The notes under the pieces are model-generated. The model saw only the letters and a list, made by a program, of their open reading frames with translations. It did no database searches and was not told the origin of the DNA. The position numbers and the translations under genes were made by a program. A stretch of DNA of 64,000 nucleotides, taken from contig NZ_CAMTTE010000001.1 in NCBI RefSeq assembly GCF_947077775.1, positions 3,252,501 through 3,316,500 of the forward strand, written 5' to 3'. This document shows, in pieces, positions 25,832-35,012 of the stretch (its first letter is position 1; every line of letters begins with the position of its first letter). The stretch is from Salinibacter pepae. Its GTDB lineage: Bacteria; Bacteroidota; Rhodothermia; Rhodothermales; Salinibacteraceae.

Positions 25832-27259
25832 CTACGCGGCCCCGTTGCCGTTGCTCTGCCCCACATCGGCGAGCGCGCTGATGAGGTCGCTCTTGGTCAG
25901 AATCGAGTAGCTGCCTCGGCTCTCCGGGCCGTGATCGACCAGCACGGCGCCCGCGTCCTCTTCCAGGTAGGCGGAGAGGTGCTCGAGGTGCAGGGAGGCC
26001 GGAACCACCGGAAACGGCGTGCCCATGATGTCGCGGACGGGGGCTTTGCGGGACTCCGGGTCCTCGATGAGCTCGTTGAGGACGCGTGTTTCGGTAATGC
26101 TGCCGACAACCTCCTGGTCCGCGTCCAGGACGGGCATCTGTGAGATGCCCTGGTCGGTCATGGTTTCGATGACGTTGCCGAGGTTGTCGTCCGGCGCGGC
26201 GGCGATCACGTCCGTCTCTTCCTGCTGCACGTTGAGGACCTTGTCGGCCGTCACGTCGGGGCTCTTTTCCAGGAAGCCGTGGTTCTGCATCCAGTCGTCG
26301 TTGTAGGTCTTCGACAGGTAGCGGAAGCCCGAATCCGGAAGCAGGACGACCACCACGTCGTCCGGCGAGAGCTCGTCGCGGTGGGCCTTCACCCACTGGA
26401 GGGTGCCGGCAACGGCCAACCCGCAGGACTGTCCGATGAAGAGGCCCTCCTCCCGCGCCAGCCGGCGCGTCATCTGCATGGACGCCTTGTCGCCCACCTC
26501 CACGAAGTCGTCGACGACGTCGAAGTCCATGTTGTCGGGAAGAATGTCCTCCCCCACCCCCTCGGTGAAGTAGGGATAGATCTCGTCCTCGTCGAAGACG
26601 CCCTCGTGGAAGTACTTGTGAAAGACCGACCCACAGGGATCCACCCCAATCACGCTAATGTCGTCGTCCTGCTCCTTCAGGTAGTTCGCCGTGCCGCTGA
26701 TGGTGCCCCCCGTTCCGGCCCCCGCCACAAAGTGCGTGATTCGGCCCTCCGTCTGCTCCCACAGCTCCGGCCCCGTCGTCTCGTAGTGGGCCTTCGCGTT
26801 GGCGGGGTTGTCGTACTGGTTCAGGTAGATCGAATTGGGGATCTCCTCGGACAGGCGGCGGGCGACCGAGTAGTAGCTGCGGGGATCGTCCGGCTCCACG
26901 TTGGTGGGGCACACCAGCACCTCGGCGCCCAGGCCCCGGAGCACGTCCACCTTCTCCTGGCTCTGCTTGTCCGTGGTGGTGAAAATGCACCGGTACCCCT
27001 TGGCGATGGCGGTGATGGCGAGTCCCGCGCCCGTGTTGCCGCTGGTCCCTTCGATGATGGTGCCGCCCGGTTCGATGCGCCCCTCCTTTTCGGCCTCCTC
27101 AATCAGTGCACGCCCAATCCGGTCCTTCACCGAGCCCCCCGGGTTGAAAAACTCCACCTTCGCGAGAATCGTGGGGGGGAGGTCACTGCCAATTTCATTC
27201 AGCCGAACCAGGGGCGTGTCTCCGATCGTGCCGAGGACGCTGTCGTGCCACATAGGCAT
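25832..27259 (-). CDS. cbs: Cystathionine beta-synthase / cysteine synthase with CBS pair
   Basis: 475 residues. An N-terminal fold-type II PLP domain contains Lys45 in GGSVKDRIG (Schiff base), EGTSGNTG for substrate carboxylate, and GAGTGGTISG for the PLP phosphate. The C-terminal 120 residues form two CBS repeats (DNLGNVIETMTDQGISQMPV and a second ending SILTKSDLISAL), the usual regulatory module. It makes cystathionine from serine and homocysteine, or cysteine from O-acetylserine. The window also carries ahcY, which supplies homocysteine. A conserved T-rich motif lies about 75-90 bp upstream (27334-27347). Confidence 0.92.
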   Translation of the reverse strand: MPMWHDSVLGTIGDTPLVRLNEIGSDLPPTILAKVEFFNPGGSVKDRIGRALIEEAEKEGRIEPGGTIIEGTSGNTGAGLAITAIAKGYRCIFTTTDKQSQEKVDVLRGLGAEVLVCPTNVEPDDPRSYYSVARRLSEEIPNSIYLNQYDNPANAKAHYETTGPELWEQTEGRITHFVAGAGTGGTISGTANYLKEQDDDISVIGVDPCGSVFHKYFHEGVFDEDEIYPYFTEGVGEDILPDNMDFDVVDDFVEVGDKASMQMTRRLAREEGLFIGQSCGLAVAGTLQWVKAHRDELSPDDVVVVLLPDSGFRYLSKTYNDDWMQNHGFLEKSPDVTADKVLNVQQEETDVIAAAPDDNLGNVIETMTDQGISQMPVLDADQEVVGSITETRVLNELIEDPESRKAPVRDIMGTPFPVVPASLHLEHLSAYLEEDAGAVLVDHGPESRGSYSILTKSDLISALADVGQSNGNGAA

Positions 27260-27333
27260 AGGTAAAGAAAACAGGTGAGCGGACGGGGGGTGAGAACGAG
27301 GGCGGGGGAGTCCACAGGTGAGACTCCGCCACT

Positions 27334-27347
27334 ACTTGTAAAAATAA
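27334..27347 (-). promoter_or_regulatory. Putative promoter or regulatory motif shared with ppsA
   Basis: On the minus strand TTATTTTTACAAGT, 75 bp upstream of cbs. The same 14 bases with one change (TTGTTTTTACAAGT) lie 99 bp upstream of ppsA. AT-rich islands of this sort stand out sharply from the GC-rich background. Confidence 0.4.
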
Positions 27348-27398
27348 CACGACGGGCAACGGTTTCGGGGCGGACGACCCATGCCTGGAACGGAGCCG

Positions 27399-28484
27399 CT
27401 ATTTGCGGGCCCACCAGAGCACGAGCAGGGCCACCACGGCGAACGTGAGGTGGGGAAGCCAGGCGGTCCAGGCCGGGCTGAGGGTGCCGGCGTACCCGAG
27501 CGGCTCCGCGAGCTTCTGAACGGAAAGGTAGACGAAGGCGATGAGCAGCCCGATGGCGAACCGAACAGCCTGCCCGCCGCGGCGGCGGGTGGAGGCGATG
27601 GGCACCCCAATCAGAACCAGCAAAAGATTGGCGAAGGGGTACGCGAACTTATTGTAGTAGGCGACCAGCGGCCGCGTGAGCCCCCCGACGCCGGACCGGC
27701 GCAGGGCCGCCAGGTACTCCGCGGCCGCCGGAATGGTCATGGCCGCCACGTCATTTTTTGAACGGGCGAGGTCGCGGGGGTAGACCTGAAGGGTTGTGTC
27801 CAGTGAGGCGATGGTGCGTTTGCGCTGCGTCTCGCCCTTCACGAACGTGCGGCGTGTTACGTCGTCCAGCCTCCACACCTCGAGGGAGTCGTCCCATTCC
27901 ATCCGGTTGGCGTCGACCCGGCGGGCCAGGCGGGCGTCCCCCGCCAGCTGCTGGAGGGAGACGGTGTGGGCCCGCTCGCGGTCCGCGTCGTAGTAGCCCA
28001 CCGAGAGGATGCTGTTGGGGCCGTTTCGGCGGTGAATCTCGCTCGTCTGGACGCTCTTTTGGTTGCCGGGCAGGTATTCGTTCTCGTAGCGCACCACCAC
28101 CTCGTTTGTCTTGGGCACCACCCATCCGTTGAACCCGAACATGAAGACGGTGACGAGCAGTCCCACCCCCAGGTACGGCCGCAGGAGCTGGTAGAGGGAC
28201 ACCCCGGAGGTCTGCAGGGCCACGAGCTGGAGCTCCTGCGCGAGGGTGCCGGTCAGGTAGATGCAGGACAGAAACAGCGCCAGCGGGGAGGTGAGCCGGA
28301 TGATTTCCGGGACGTAGTTGGGGTAGAAGACCGTAAACACCTCCCAAATGGTGGCCCCGCCGTCGAGGAAGTCGTCGCTGTACTCGACCCAGTGCAGCAC
28401 GATGAAGAAGACGAGGAGGGCCCCGACGAACAGTACGAAGCCCTTCAGCAGCCGCTTGATGATGTGCCGTTCGAAGGTCGACAT
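27399..28484 (-). CDS. lptG: LptF/LptG family permease (YjgP/YjgQ)
   Basis: 361 residues from ATG at 28482-28484 (MSTFERHIIKRLL); the open frame upstream is rejected. Three transmembrane helices at each end (about 15-35, 52-75, 95-120 and 275-300, 305-325, 335-357) flank a periplasmic jellyroll region with short beta strands, the LptF/LptG layout. LQLVALQTSGVSLYQLLRP is the family coupling-helix region. It forms the membrane part of the lipopolysaccharide extractor with LptB. The partner permease is not in the window. LptF or LptG assignment is tentative. Confidence 0.86.
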   Translation of the reverse strand: MSTFERHIIKRLLKGFVLFVGALLVFFIVLHWVEYSDDFLDGGATIWEVFTVFYPNYVPEIIRLTSPLALFLSCIYLTGTLAQELQLVALQTSGVSLYQLLRPYLGVGLLVTVFMFGFNGWVVPKTNEVVVRYENEYLPGNQKSVQTSEIHRRNGPNSILSVGYYDADRERAHTVSLQQLAGDARLARRVDANRMEWDDSLEVWRLDDVTRRTFVKGETQRKRTIASLDTTLQVYPRDLARSKNDVAAMTIPAAAEYLAALRRSGVGGLTRPLVAYYNKFAYPFANLLLVLIGVPIASTRRRGGQAVRFAIGLLIAFVYLSVQKLAEPLGYAGTLSPAWTAWLPHLTFAVVALLVLWWARK

Positions 28485-28629
28485 GGCAGCGGGGGGGCGT
28501 GAGGGGAGAGGGCGGGGCGGACGGGATCGCTTGCGAACACCCCGCAAAAATGAGCAGCCTGCTAGACCTTGTCCGCCCCGACCATTTACTTGCCAGCAAA
28601 TTCGACGTTCATCCAATCCGCCCTACTCC

Positions 28630-29808
28630 ATGAAGCTCCACGAATACCAAGCAAAAGGTCTCTTTCGCGACTACGGCGTATCGGTTCCGGACGGCATCGT
28701 GGCCGAGACAGTCGACGCGGCCGTCGACGCGGCGCGCCGGCTGGAGGAGGAGAACGACGCCACCTTGTTCATCGTGAAGGCGCAGATCCATGCCGGCGGG
28801 CGCGGCAAGGGGGGCGGCGTCAAGCTCGCCCACAGCGTCGAGGAGGTCCGCGAGCACGCCGACAACATTTTGGGCATGGACCTGGTGACCCACCAGACCG
28901 GCCCGGAGGGCCAGACGGTCCGCAAGATTCTCGTAACCGAGGGCGTCGACATCGACCAGGAGTACTACTTGGGCGTCACCCTGGACCGGGAGACGAGCAT
29001 GAACGCCATCATGGTGTCGACCGAGGGCGGCGTCGACATCGAGACGGTCGCGGAGGAGTCCCCCGAGAAGATCCAGCGGGTGTGGGTGGACCCCTCGATT
29101 GGCCTGCGGCCGTTTCAGACCCGCCAGCTCGCGTTCGCCATGGGGCTGGAGGGCGATGCCTTCAAGCAGGCCGTCGCGTCGATTCAGGGCCTGTACGAAG
29201 CGTTCGAAGAGAACGACTGCACGCTCGCGGAGATCAACCCGCTCGTGCAGACGCCCGGCGGCGACATCGAGGCCGTCGACGCGAAGGTGAACCTCGACGA
29301 CAACGCGCTCTTCCGCCACCCGGACCTGGAGGAGATGCGCGACCTCCACGAAGAGGACCCGACGGAGGTGAAGGCCGGGGAGCACGGACTGAGCTACATC
29401 ACGCTCGACGGCAACGTGGGCTGCATGGTGAACGGCGCCGGCCTCGCCATGGCGACGATGGACATCATCAAGCTGGCCGGCGGGGAGCCCGCGAACTTCC
29501 TCGACGTGGGCGGGGCGGCAAGCGCCGAGACGGTGGAGGCGGGCTTCCGCATCATTCTGGAGGACCCGAACGTGGAGGCCCTGCTGCTCAACATCTTTGG
29601 CGGCATCGTGCGCTGCGACCGGGTGGCCCAGGGCGTCATCGAGGCGGCCAAGAACATCGACATCGACGTGCCGCTGATCGTCCGCCTGCAGGGCACCAAC
29701 GCGGAGGAGGGCAAGCGGCTGCTCGACGAGAGCGACCTCTCGCTCCGGTCGGCGGTCCTGCTGAAGGAGGCGGCCGACGAGGTGACCGCGGCGCTGGGGG
29801 AGGACTAG
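28630..29808 (+). CDS. sucC: Succinate-CoA ligase (ADP/GDP-forming) beta subunit
   Basis: 392 residues from ATG at 28630 (MKLHEYQAKGLF), the standard SucC start. The ATP-grasp N-terminal region includes IVKAQIHAGGRGKGGGVKLA; the EINPL metal/nucleotide segment is at about residue 205, and the C-terminal domain has GNVGCMVNGAGLAMATMD and LNIFGGIVRCD. It makes the TCA-cycle succinyl-CoA synthetase with SucD. sucD is usually adjacent but is absent here: the next gene is on the opposite strand and unrelated. Confidence 0.96.
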   Translation: MKLHEYQAKGLFRDYGVSVPDGIVAETVDAAVDAARRLEEENDATLFIVKAQIHAGGRGKGGGVKLAHSVEEVREHADNILGMDLVTHQTGPEGQTVRKILVTEGVDIDQEYYLGVTLDRETSMNAIMVSTEGGVDIETVAEESPEKIQRVWVDPSIGLRPFQTRQLAFAMGLEGDAFKQAVASIQGLYEAFEENDCTLAEINPLVQTPGGDIEAVDAKVNLDDNALFRHPDLEEMRDLHEEDPTEVKAGEHGLSYITLDGNVGCMVNGAGLAMATMDIIKLAGGEPANFLDVGGAASAETVEAGFRIILEDPNVEALLLNIFGGIVRCDRVAQGVIEAAKNIDIDVPLIVRLQGTNAEEGKRLLDESDLSLRSAVLLKEAADEVTAALGED

Positions 29809-29832
29809 TGCAGGCCGGCGGGACGGGACGCG

Positions 29833-30951
29833 CTACTCCTGTGCAGCCGAGCCGCTTGCCGCGCCGCCAAACCGGACGCGGAGGCCAATTCCGAGAAGTT
29901 GATTTACCGAGTCGAAGGGGCCGGTAATGCTTCCCTTAGGTGGGCGTTCTACTTGAACGTCCTCGGGATAACTTGTGCCGTCAATGGCGTTGTCCGGAAG
30001 GGTGAAGTTGAATCGGGACTCCACGAAGAAGGACCACGTGTTGCTCAGAGGAATGTCGACCCCGCCGCCCACGGAGGGGCCAAACCCCGGACTGGCAATG
30101 CCCCCGCCCCCGAAGGTGACATTGGCGCCTGCGTCCAGGTACGCCGCAACCGCCTCGCCCGCAGCGCCAAACGTATAGCGAACCAGAAGTTGCGGCGTGT
30201 GTCGCCAAGAGTCCGCGATGTCGTTGTTCCCCGTCGAGTATCCGACAATTGGATAGTTGCCAGTCTGAACACCGAGCACGAGGGCCAAGTTTGAGGAAAA
30301 CTCGTATCCGAGTTCGGCCGTAAAGAGGTACGGGGCCCCGAATCCGGTGCTTGCCTCCTGAAAGTCAAAGGGATGACCGGTGGTCCCAACCGGAAGGTCG
30401 CCGGTGTAATCCGAGAGGCCGACCCCGATAAGTTTAAGAAAGAGCCCTCCCTCGTTACGTCGCGGGGGAGCAGGAGAAGGCTCTTCTGTATCGGTCTCCG
30501 CGTCTGCTGTATTTTCGATATTCTCCTCCCGCCGCACCAAGGAGACGAACAGGTCGTAGGCAGGCGGGTCGTTGACCGGATCGGCCGTGTACCCGGGATC
30601 GATCTGGAGGATATTGGTGACCGCGGAACGGGCCTGGACGAGGGCGCCCTGTCGCAGTGACGCCAGCGTGATGAGCCGATACGCCTGGATCACGATCTCG
30701 TCGTCAAAGGCCGACCGGTCTGTGCACTGAGAGGCGAGTGTGACTGCCTCCTGGTAGTTGCGGTTCAAGTACGCCTCCTCCGCAGCCGTTACGGTACCGG
30801 TGCACGGAGACGCTGTGTCTTGTGCGTGGACGGTTCCTGGGGAGACCGCCACGAGTGTCCCGCAGGTCAAAAGGGCGAGTGCGAGGACGCGTCGCGCTGT
30901 GATGCTACGACGGGCACGTTGCCACGGGAAAGCAACGGAGGGACGAGACAT
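29833..30951 (-). CDS. Exported outer-membrane protein with TPR-like N-terminus and beta-barrel C-terminus
   Basis: 372 residues. A long basic leader and hydrophobic stretch (about 21-40) end at TVHAQ. Residues about 50-125 are helical and repeat-like (EEAYLNRNYQEAVTLASQC, LITLASLRQGALVQARSAV), like a short TPR module. A proline/acid linker precedes a C-terminal half of alternating strands (YLFTAELGYEFSS, LVLGVQTGNYPIVG, QLLVRYTFG, GLRVRFGG), likely a barrel ending in a beta strand. No named family. It may assemble or anchor something at the outer membrane. Confidence 0.62.
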   Translation of the reverse strand: MSRPSVAFPWQRARRSITARRVLALALLTCGTLVAVSPGTVHAQDTASPCTGTVTAAEEAYLNRNYQEAVTLASQCTDRSAFDDEIVIQAYRLITLASLRQGALVQARSAVTNILQIDPGYTADPVNDPPAYDLFVSLVRREENIENTADAETDTEEPSPAPPRRNEGGLFLKLIGVGLSDYTGDLPVGTTGHPFDFQEASTGFGAPYLFTAELGYEFSSNLALVLGVQTGNYPIVGYSTGNNDIADSWRHTPQLLVRYTFGAAGEAVAAYLDAGANVTFGGGGIASPGFGPSVGGGVDIPLSNTWSFFVESRFNFTLPDNAIDGTSYPEDVQVERPPKGSITGPFDSVNQLLGIGLRVRFGGAASGSAAQE

Positions 30952-31267
30952 TTACGCTAGGGCGTTTAGGGAAGTAAACTGTTCGGCACTTAGCAAAAGG
31001 GTCACTTGGCGAAGGAAGCTCTCAGTGAGAGAAAATGGGACCTGTCTCGGCAATAGAAGAAGGCCCGAACCGCGTCACCCCGCAGGGCACAGGCACGGAT
31101 GCATGCCATTCCGTCGATGCTGCTCAATCAAAGCTTCGTGCTTGCTGTATCGCCCTGCTCCGAAGACGATGCCGACCGTAATTTTTAAAGACGATCGCGG
31201 TGACGGGGTCTGTCATCGGTTGAGTACGGGTGCCTCGTCGTCTGTCTGACCCAATATCGCATTATGA

Positions 31268-31299
31268 TCTAAAATCTCTCATCTCTAAAATCTCTCATC
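31268..31299. repeat. Perfect 16-bp tandem repeat (2 copies)
   Basis: TCTAAAATCTCTCATC occurs twice in direct succession. It is AT-rich against a GC-rich background. Confidence 0.9.
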
Positions 31300-31424
31300 A
31301 ACGTGTGCACGCTACCAAAGTAGCTTCGGTGTCCTCCAGAGAGACAGAGAAGCCGCTCGTGCGGTGATTCACAACCTTCGACGCCTTCCCCCCAGCCCAA
31401 GTGCTGGGCGTCCGGTTCAGTTTA

Positions 31425-31460
31425 AACTTGGAAGATTCCTCTAACTTGGGGGATTTCTCC
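31425..31460. repeat. Imperfect 18-bp tandem repeat (2 copies)
   Basis: AACTTGGAAGATTCCTCT is followed directly by AACTTGGGGGATTTCTCC (14 of 18 identical). It lies about 145 bp upstream of the first amidohydrolase start and could be a regulator-binding pair. Confidence 0.75.
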
Positions 31461-31604
31461 AAAAAGAAAGATAGAAGGGGCGGATGCATGCTCTTCTCCC
31501 CAGACTGCCGCGCCGTCTTTGGCTCGCTTGCGAGTGCGAGGGGCACGTCATACGTTCTATATACCCAGCGCAACTTGTCTTTTTCGAACCGTCCTCTGTT
31601 CCGC

Positions 31605-32897
31605 ATGCGGACTGTCCTTCTCCTCCTGAGCCTCGCGGGACTGTGCCTCTGCGCGCCCGCTCAGGCTCAAGACCGGCCTCACGTCTTCCGAAACGCCACC
31701 CTCTACCCGATTCACGACGAGCCCATCGAGCAGGGGGTCCTGGTGGTGGAGGACGGCACGATTCAGGCCGTCGGGCCGGTCGGATCGGTCGACGTGCCCG
31801 CGAACGCGGTGGAGCACGACGTGGCGGGGAAGGAGATCATGCCCGGCCTCGTGGACACGCACTCCCACATCGGGGAGGTGGGCGGCGGGGATGGGTCCGC
31901 AGCAATGCACCCGGACGCCCGCACGATCGATGCCATCAACGTGCGCCACCCGTCGTTGCACCGGGCCCGCGCCGGCGGCATCACGACCGTCCAGCTGATC
32001 TCGGGCTCTGGCCTCCTGATGAGCGGCCAGACCACCTACCTCAAGTTGCGTGAGGGGGGCACGGTGTCCGAACTGTCGGCCTGTGAGGAGAAACCGGTTG
32101 GGGACTGCGGCGGCATGAAGATGGCCAACGGCACGAACCCCCAACGGGCGAGCGGGGCCTTCCCCGGCACCCGGGCTCGGGCCGCGGCCATGGCCCGCGA
32201 GCAGTTCGTGGCGGCGCAGGAATACCGGCGCAAGAAAAAACAGGCCGACGATCCGTCGGAGGCGCCGGACCGCAACCTCCGCATGGAGGGCCTGATCGAC
32301 GTGCTGGAGGGGCGGCGGACGGTGCACTTCCACACGCACCGGCACGACGACATTCTCACCGCGATCCGGCTGAGCGAGGAGTTCGGCTTCGACCTCGTGC
32401 TGCACCACGTCAGTGAAGGATGGAAGGTGGCCGACGAGATTGCGGAGGCCGACGTCCCGGCCTCCATCATCGTGCTCGACTCGCCGGGTGGCAAGCACGA
32501 GGCCGACGAACTGGTCTACCGCACGGGGCGGGTGCTCGAGGAGGCGGGCGTAGACGTGGCCTACCACACCGACGACCCCATCACCGACTCCCGGCTGTTC
32601 TTGCGGTCCCCGGCCATCGGGGTGCGGGCGGGCATGCCCCGAGACGCGGCGCTCGAATCGGTGACCCTGGCGGGGGCGCGCATGCTCGGCATGGAGGACG
32701 AGGTGGGATCACTGGAGGAAGGCAAAGACGCCGACTTCATCGTGCTGTCCGGCGACCCGCTCAGCGTGTACACCAAGATCGAACAGACCTGGGTGGAGGG
32801 CACGCCGGTCTTCGACCGATCCGATCCCGAGGACCGCGAGTTTGCTACCGGTGGGTACCGGGTCTACGACGGGGCGGCCCAGCACGTCCATGAGTAA
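31605..32897 (+). CDS. Secreted amidohydrolase (imidazolonepropionase-like)
   Basis: 430 residues from ATG at 31605; the open frame to 31401 lacks a signal sequence. Signal peptide: MRTVLLLLSLAGLCLC, cleavage after APAQAQ. The composite fold opens with a small beta domain (NATLYPIHDEPIEQGVLVVE, PGLVDTHSH). Metal ligands are intact: DTHSHIG (HxH), HFHTHRHDD, LHHVSEG and the late aspartate in AYHTDDPITDSR. Likely a periplasmic metal-dependent hydrolase of cyclic amides or dipeptides; substrate unknown. A paralogue follows 61 bp downstream on the same strand. Confidence 0.86.
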   Translation: MRTVLLLLSLAGLCLCAPAQAQDRPHVFRNATLYPIHDEPIEQGVLVVEDGTIQAVGPVGSVDVPANAVEHDVAGKEIMPGLVDTHSHIGEVGGGDGSAAMHPDARTIDAINVRHPSLHRARAGGITTVQLISGSGLLMSGQTTYLKLREGGTVSELSACEEKPVGDCGGMKMANGTNPQRASGAFPGTRARAAAMAREQFVAAQEYRRKKKQADDPSEAPDRNLRMEGLIDVLEGRRTVHFHTHRHDDILTAIRLSEEFGFDLVLHHVSEGWKVADEIAEADVPASIIVLDSPGGKHEADELVYRTGRVLEEAGVDVAYHTDDPITDSRLFLRSPAIGVRAGMPRDAALESVTLAGARMLGMEDEVGSLEEGKDADFIVLSGDPLSVYTKIEQTWVEGTPVFDRSDPEDREFATGGYRVYDGAAQHVHE

Positions 32898-32958
32898 CGC
32901 CTGCCTCGCCCGCTGCCTCTTGTCTGTCTGCTTCCGTCTCTCAACTGAGCGTTCTGCC

Positions 32959-34176
32959 ATGTCGACGTCGCGTCTTCGCCCCCGCCGCCTATCCATTCTG
33001 CTCGCCGCGCTCCTGCTGTGGGGCGGCCTGCCCACGGCCTCCGCCCAGCCGCAGCGGGCCGTGCGGGCGGATACCCTGTACACCATGACCGGCGACCCCA
33101 TCGAGGAGGGGGTCGTGCTCATCGAGAACGACACGATTGCGGCCGTCGGGCCCGCGCCGGAGGTCGACGTGCCGGCGTCCGCCGAGGTGCACGAGGCGTC
33201 CGTCGCCACCCCGGGCCTGATCGACCCGCGGGGCACGGTGGGCCTGTCGGGCATCTACAACGTGCCCGCCGATCAGGACCAGCTTGACACCTCGGAGCCC
33301 ATGCAGCCTGCGCTCCGGGCCCTCGACGCGTACAACCCGCGGGAGCAGCTCGTGTCCTTCGTCCAGCAGCTGGGCTTTACCACCGTCCACACCGGCCACG
33401 CGCCGGGCGCCCTCATCAGCGGGCAGACGGCCACGTTCTCGACCGCCGGCACGACGGTCGAGGCCTCCCTGCGCGATTCGATCACCACGGTCGCCTTCAC
33501 GCTGGGGCCCGACGCGCAGGCCCGCTTCGAGCAGCCCGGGACCCGGGCCAAGGGGGTCGCGATGCTCCGACAGGCCCTGCTCGACGCGCAGGCCGCGATG
33601 GACGGGGGCGAATCGGAGGGAGATCTGGGGCAGGCCGTTCTGCAGGATGTGCTGCGCGGCGAGGTGCCGGCCCTCATTACGGCCCACCGGGCCCACGACA
33701 TCCAGACGGCCCTGCGCCTGCAGGAGGAGTTCGGCTTTGACCTGATTCTGGACGGGGCAGCGGAGGCGTACCTGATGCCCGAAGAGATCGCGGAGGCCAA
33801 CGTCCCCGTCATTCTGCACCCGACCATGGCCCGCCCCTCGGGCACCACGCAGAACGCCGCCTTCACCACGGCGGGCGTCCTGCACGACGCGGGCGTCCCC
33901 GTGGCCATCCAGACCGGCTGGGAGCCCTACGTGCCCAAGACCCGCATTGCGCTCTACGAGGCGGCCATCGCGATGGCGCACGGCCTGCCCCGTGAGGCGG
34001 CCCTGGCCAGCATCACCCGCGAGGCGGCCGAGATCCTCGGGCTGGAATCCGTTGGGACCCTGGCCCCGGGACAGCGCGCCGACCTGGCGCTCTTCGACGG
34101 CGACCCGTTCGAGTACACCACGCACGTCTGCACCGTCCTGAGTGGGGGAGAGGTGGTGAGCGACGAGTGCAAGTAG
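32959..34176 (+). CDS. Secreted amidohydrolase paralogue lacking metal ligands
   Basis: 405 residues from ATG at 32959. The signal peptide runs to ASAQ near 30. It has the same architecture as its upstream neighbour (ADTLYTMTGDPIEEGVVLIE; PGLIDPRGTVGLSG; TAHRAHDIQTALRLQEEFGFDLIL; PREAALASITREAAEILGL). Where the neighbour has DTHSHIG, this protein has DPRGTVG, and LHHVSEG is replaced by LDGAAEA. The usual zinc ligands are therefore gone. It may be a non-catalytic partner of the first protein or have a different chemistry. It follows that gene by 61 bp, so the two are probably co-expressed. Confidence 0.8.
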   Translation: MSTSRLRPRRLSILLAALLLWGGLPTASAQPQRAVRADTLYTMTGDPIEEGVVLIENDTIAAVGPAPEVDVPASAEVHEASVATPGLIDPRGTVGLSGIYNVPADQDQLDTSEPMQPALRALDAYNPREQLVSFVQQLGFTTVHTGHAPGALISGQTATFSTAGTTVEASLRDSITTVAFTLGPDAQARFEQPGTRAKGVAMLRQALLDAQAAMDGGESEGDLGQAVLQDVLRGEVPALITAHRAHDIQTALRLQEEFGFDLILDGAAEAYLMPEEIAEANVPVILHPTMARPSGTTQNAAFTTAGVLHDAGVPVAIQTGWEPYVPKTRIALYEAAIAMAHGLPREAALASITREAAEILGLESVGTLAPGQRADLALFDGDPFEYTTHVCTVLSGGEVVSDECK

Positions 34177-34218
34177 GCGGGGGCAAGTAGGCCGGGGGCA
34201 CGCGGGGGGACAGGGGCC

Positions 34219-34998
34219 TCACTCGGCCGACCGCGTCACGATGTTCGTCGCGTCGACCCAGGAGACCGGGGTTGGCACCTCGCCCTTCCGCACGATCGCC
34301 CCGAGGACATCGTCCGTCGCCGAGAAGGGCCGAACCGACCACTCATCTGCAGGGGCGGAAGAGGGGGCGCTGGAATCGGGCGCGTCGCGGAGGGCCACAA
34401 CTGTGGAGCCGTCGGCGATGCTCTCGACGGTCGTCGGCGCACGACGCAGGCCCTCGCCGGTCGCTTTGAGAAACGCCTCCTTGCACGTCCACAGGTGCAG
34501 GAGGGCCGCCTCTCGGCAAGAGGCGGGCCGGGATCGCCACCGGTCCCGCTCCGAGGCGGTAAGGACCCGTTCTGCGAGCGACGGGGCGTCGACCGTTCGG
34601 GTGTGGGGCTCCACGTCGATTCCTACAGGCTGATGCCGGCTAAAGGCCACGACGACCACGGGGCCGGTGTGGCCGATGTTGAAGTGGAGGCGGGGGCCAT
34701 CGGCCGGCGGGTCCTGCAGTCTGGGCTTGCCGTGAGGGCCCTCCGCGATTGCGAGCGAGGCGGGCGTGCAGTTCTGCCAGCGGGACAGGACGAGGCGGAC
34801 GAGGGCGCGGCCGGCGAGGTGGCGGTGCCGGTCGGCCGCGAACGCGTAGCGACGGGCCCGGTCGTGCTCGGACGGAACGGTGAGCGGGCGCAGCACCACC
34901 TCCGGATCGCCGCCGAGGGCATTCATGCGAAGTCGCCAGACGCTAACTGGGTGCCCCGCCGGCCACGACGACGTCCATGTGGGGGCGGGCAGGTGCAT
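34219..34998 (-). CDS. 4'-phosphopantetheinyl transferase (Sfp type)
   Basis: 259 residues from ATG at 34996-34998. The two family motifs are present: VGIDVEPHTR (Mg-binding) and WTCKEAFLKATGEGL. The LHFNIGHTGPVVVVAFS segment corresponds to the conserved FNxSH(T/S) region. It transfers phosphopantetheine from CoA to a serine on carrier proteins of fatty-acid, polyketide or peptide synthesis. The size fits Sfp-type rather than AcpS. No carrier protein or synthase lies nearby. It follows a DUF498 gene on the same strand, 14 bp apart. Confidence 0.9.
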   Translation of the reverse strand: MHLPAPTWTSSWPAGHPVSVWRLRMNALGGDPEVVLRPLTVPSEHDRARRYAFAADRHRHLAGRALVRLVLSRWQNCTPASLAIAEGPHGKPRLQDPPADGPRLHFNIGHTGPVVVVAFSRHQPVGIDVEPHTRTVDAPSLAERVLTASERDRWRSRPASCREAALLHLWTCKEAFLKATGEGLRRAPTTVESIADGSTVVALRDAPDSSAPSSAPADEWSVRPFSATDDVLGAIVRKGEVPTPVSWVDATNIVTRSAE

Positions 34999-35012
34999 GT
35001 CGGGGCGCCGTG

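Larger units (their letters stand above)
30952..31604. other. Long upstream region with tandem repeats
   Basis: About 650 bases between divergent genes with no supported gene. It holds an AT-rich patch near 31175-31190, a perfect 16-bp tandem repeat at 31268-31299, a small hairpin CCCAGC-CCAAGT-GCTGGG at about 31391-31408, and an imperfect 18-bp tandem repeat at 31425-31460. It is probably the control region for the amidohydrolase pair or the outer-membrane gene. Confidence 0.5.
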
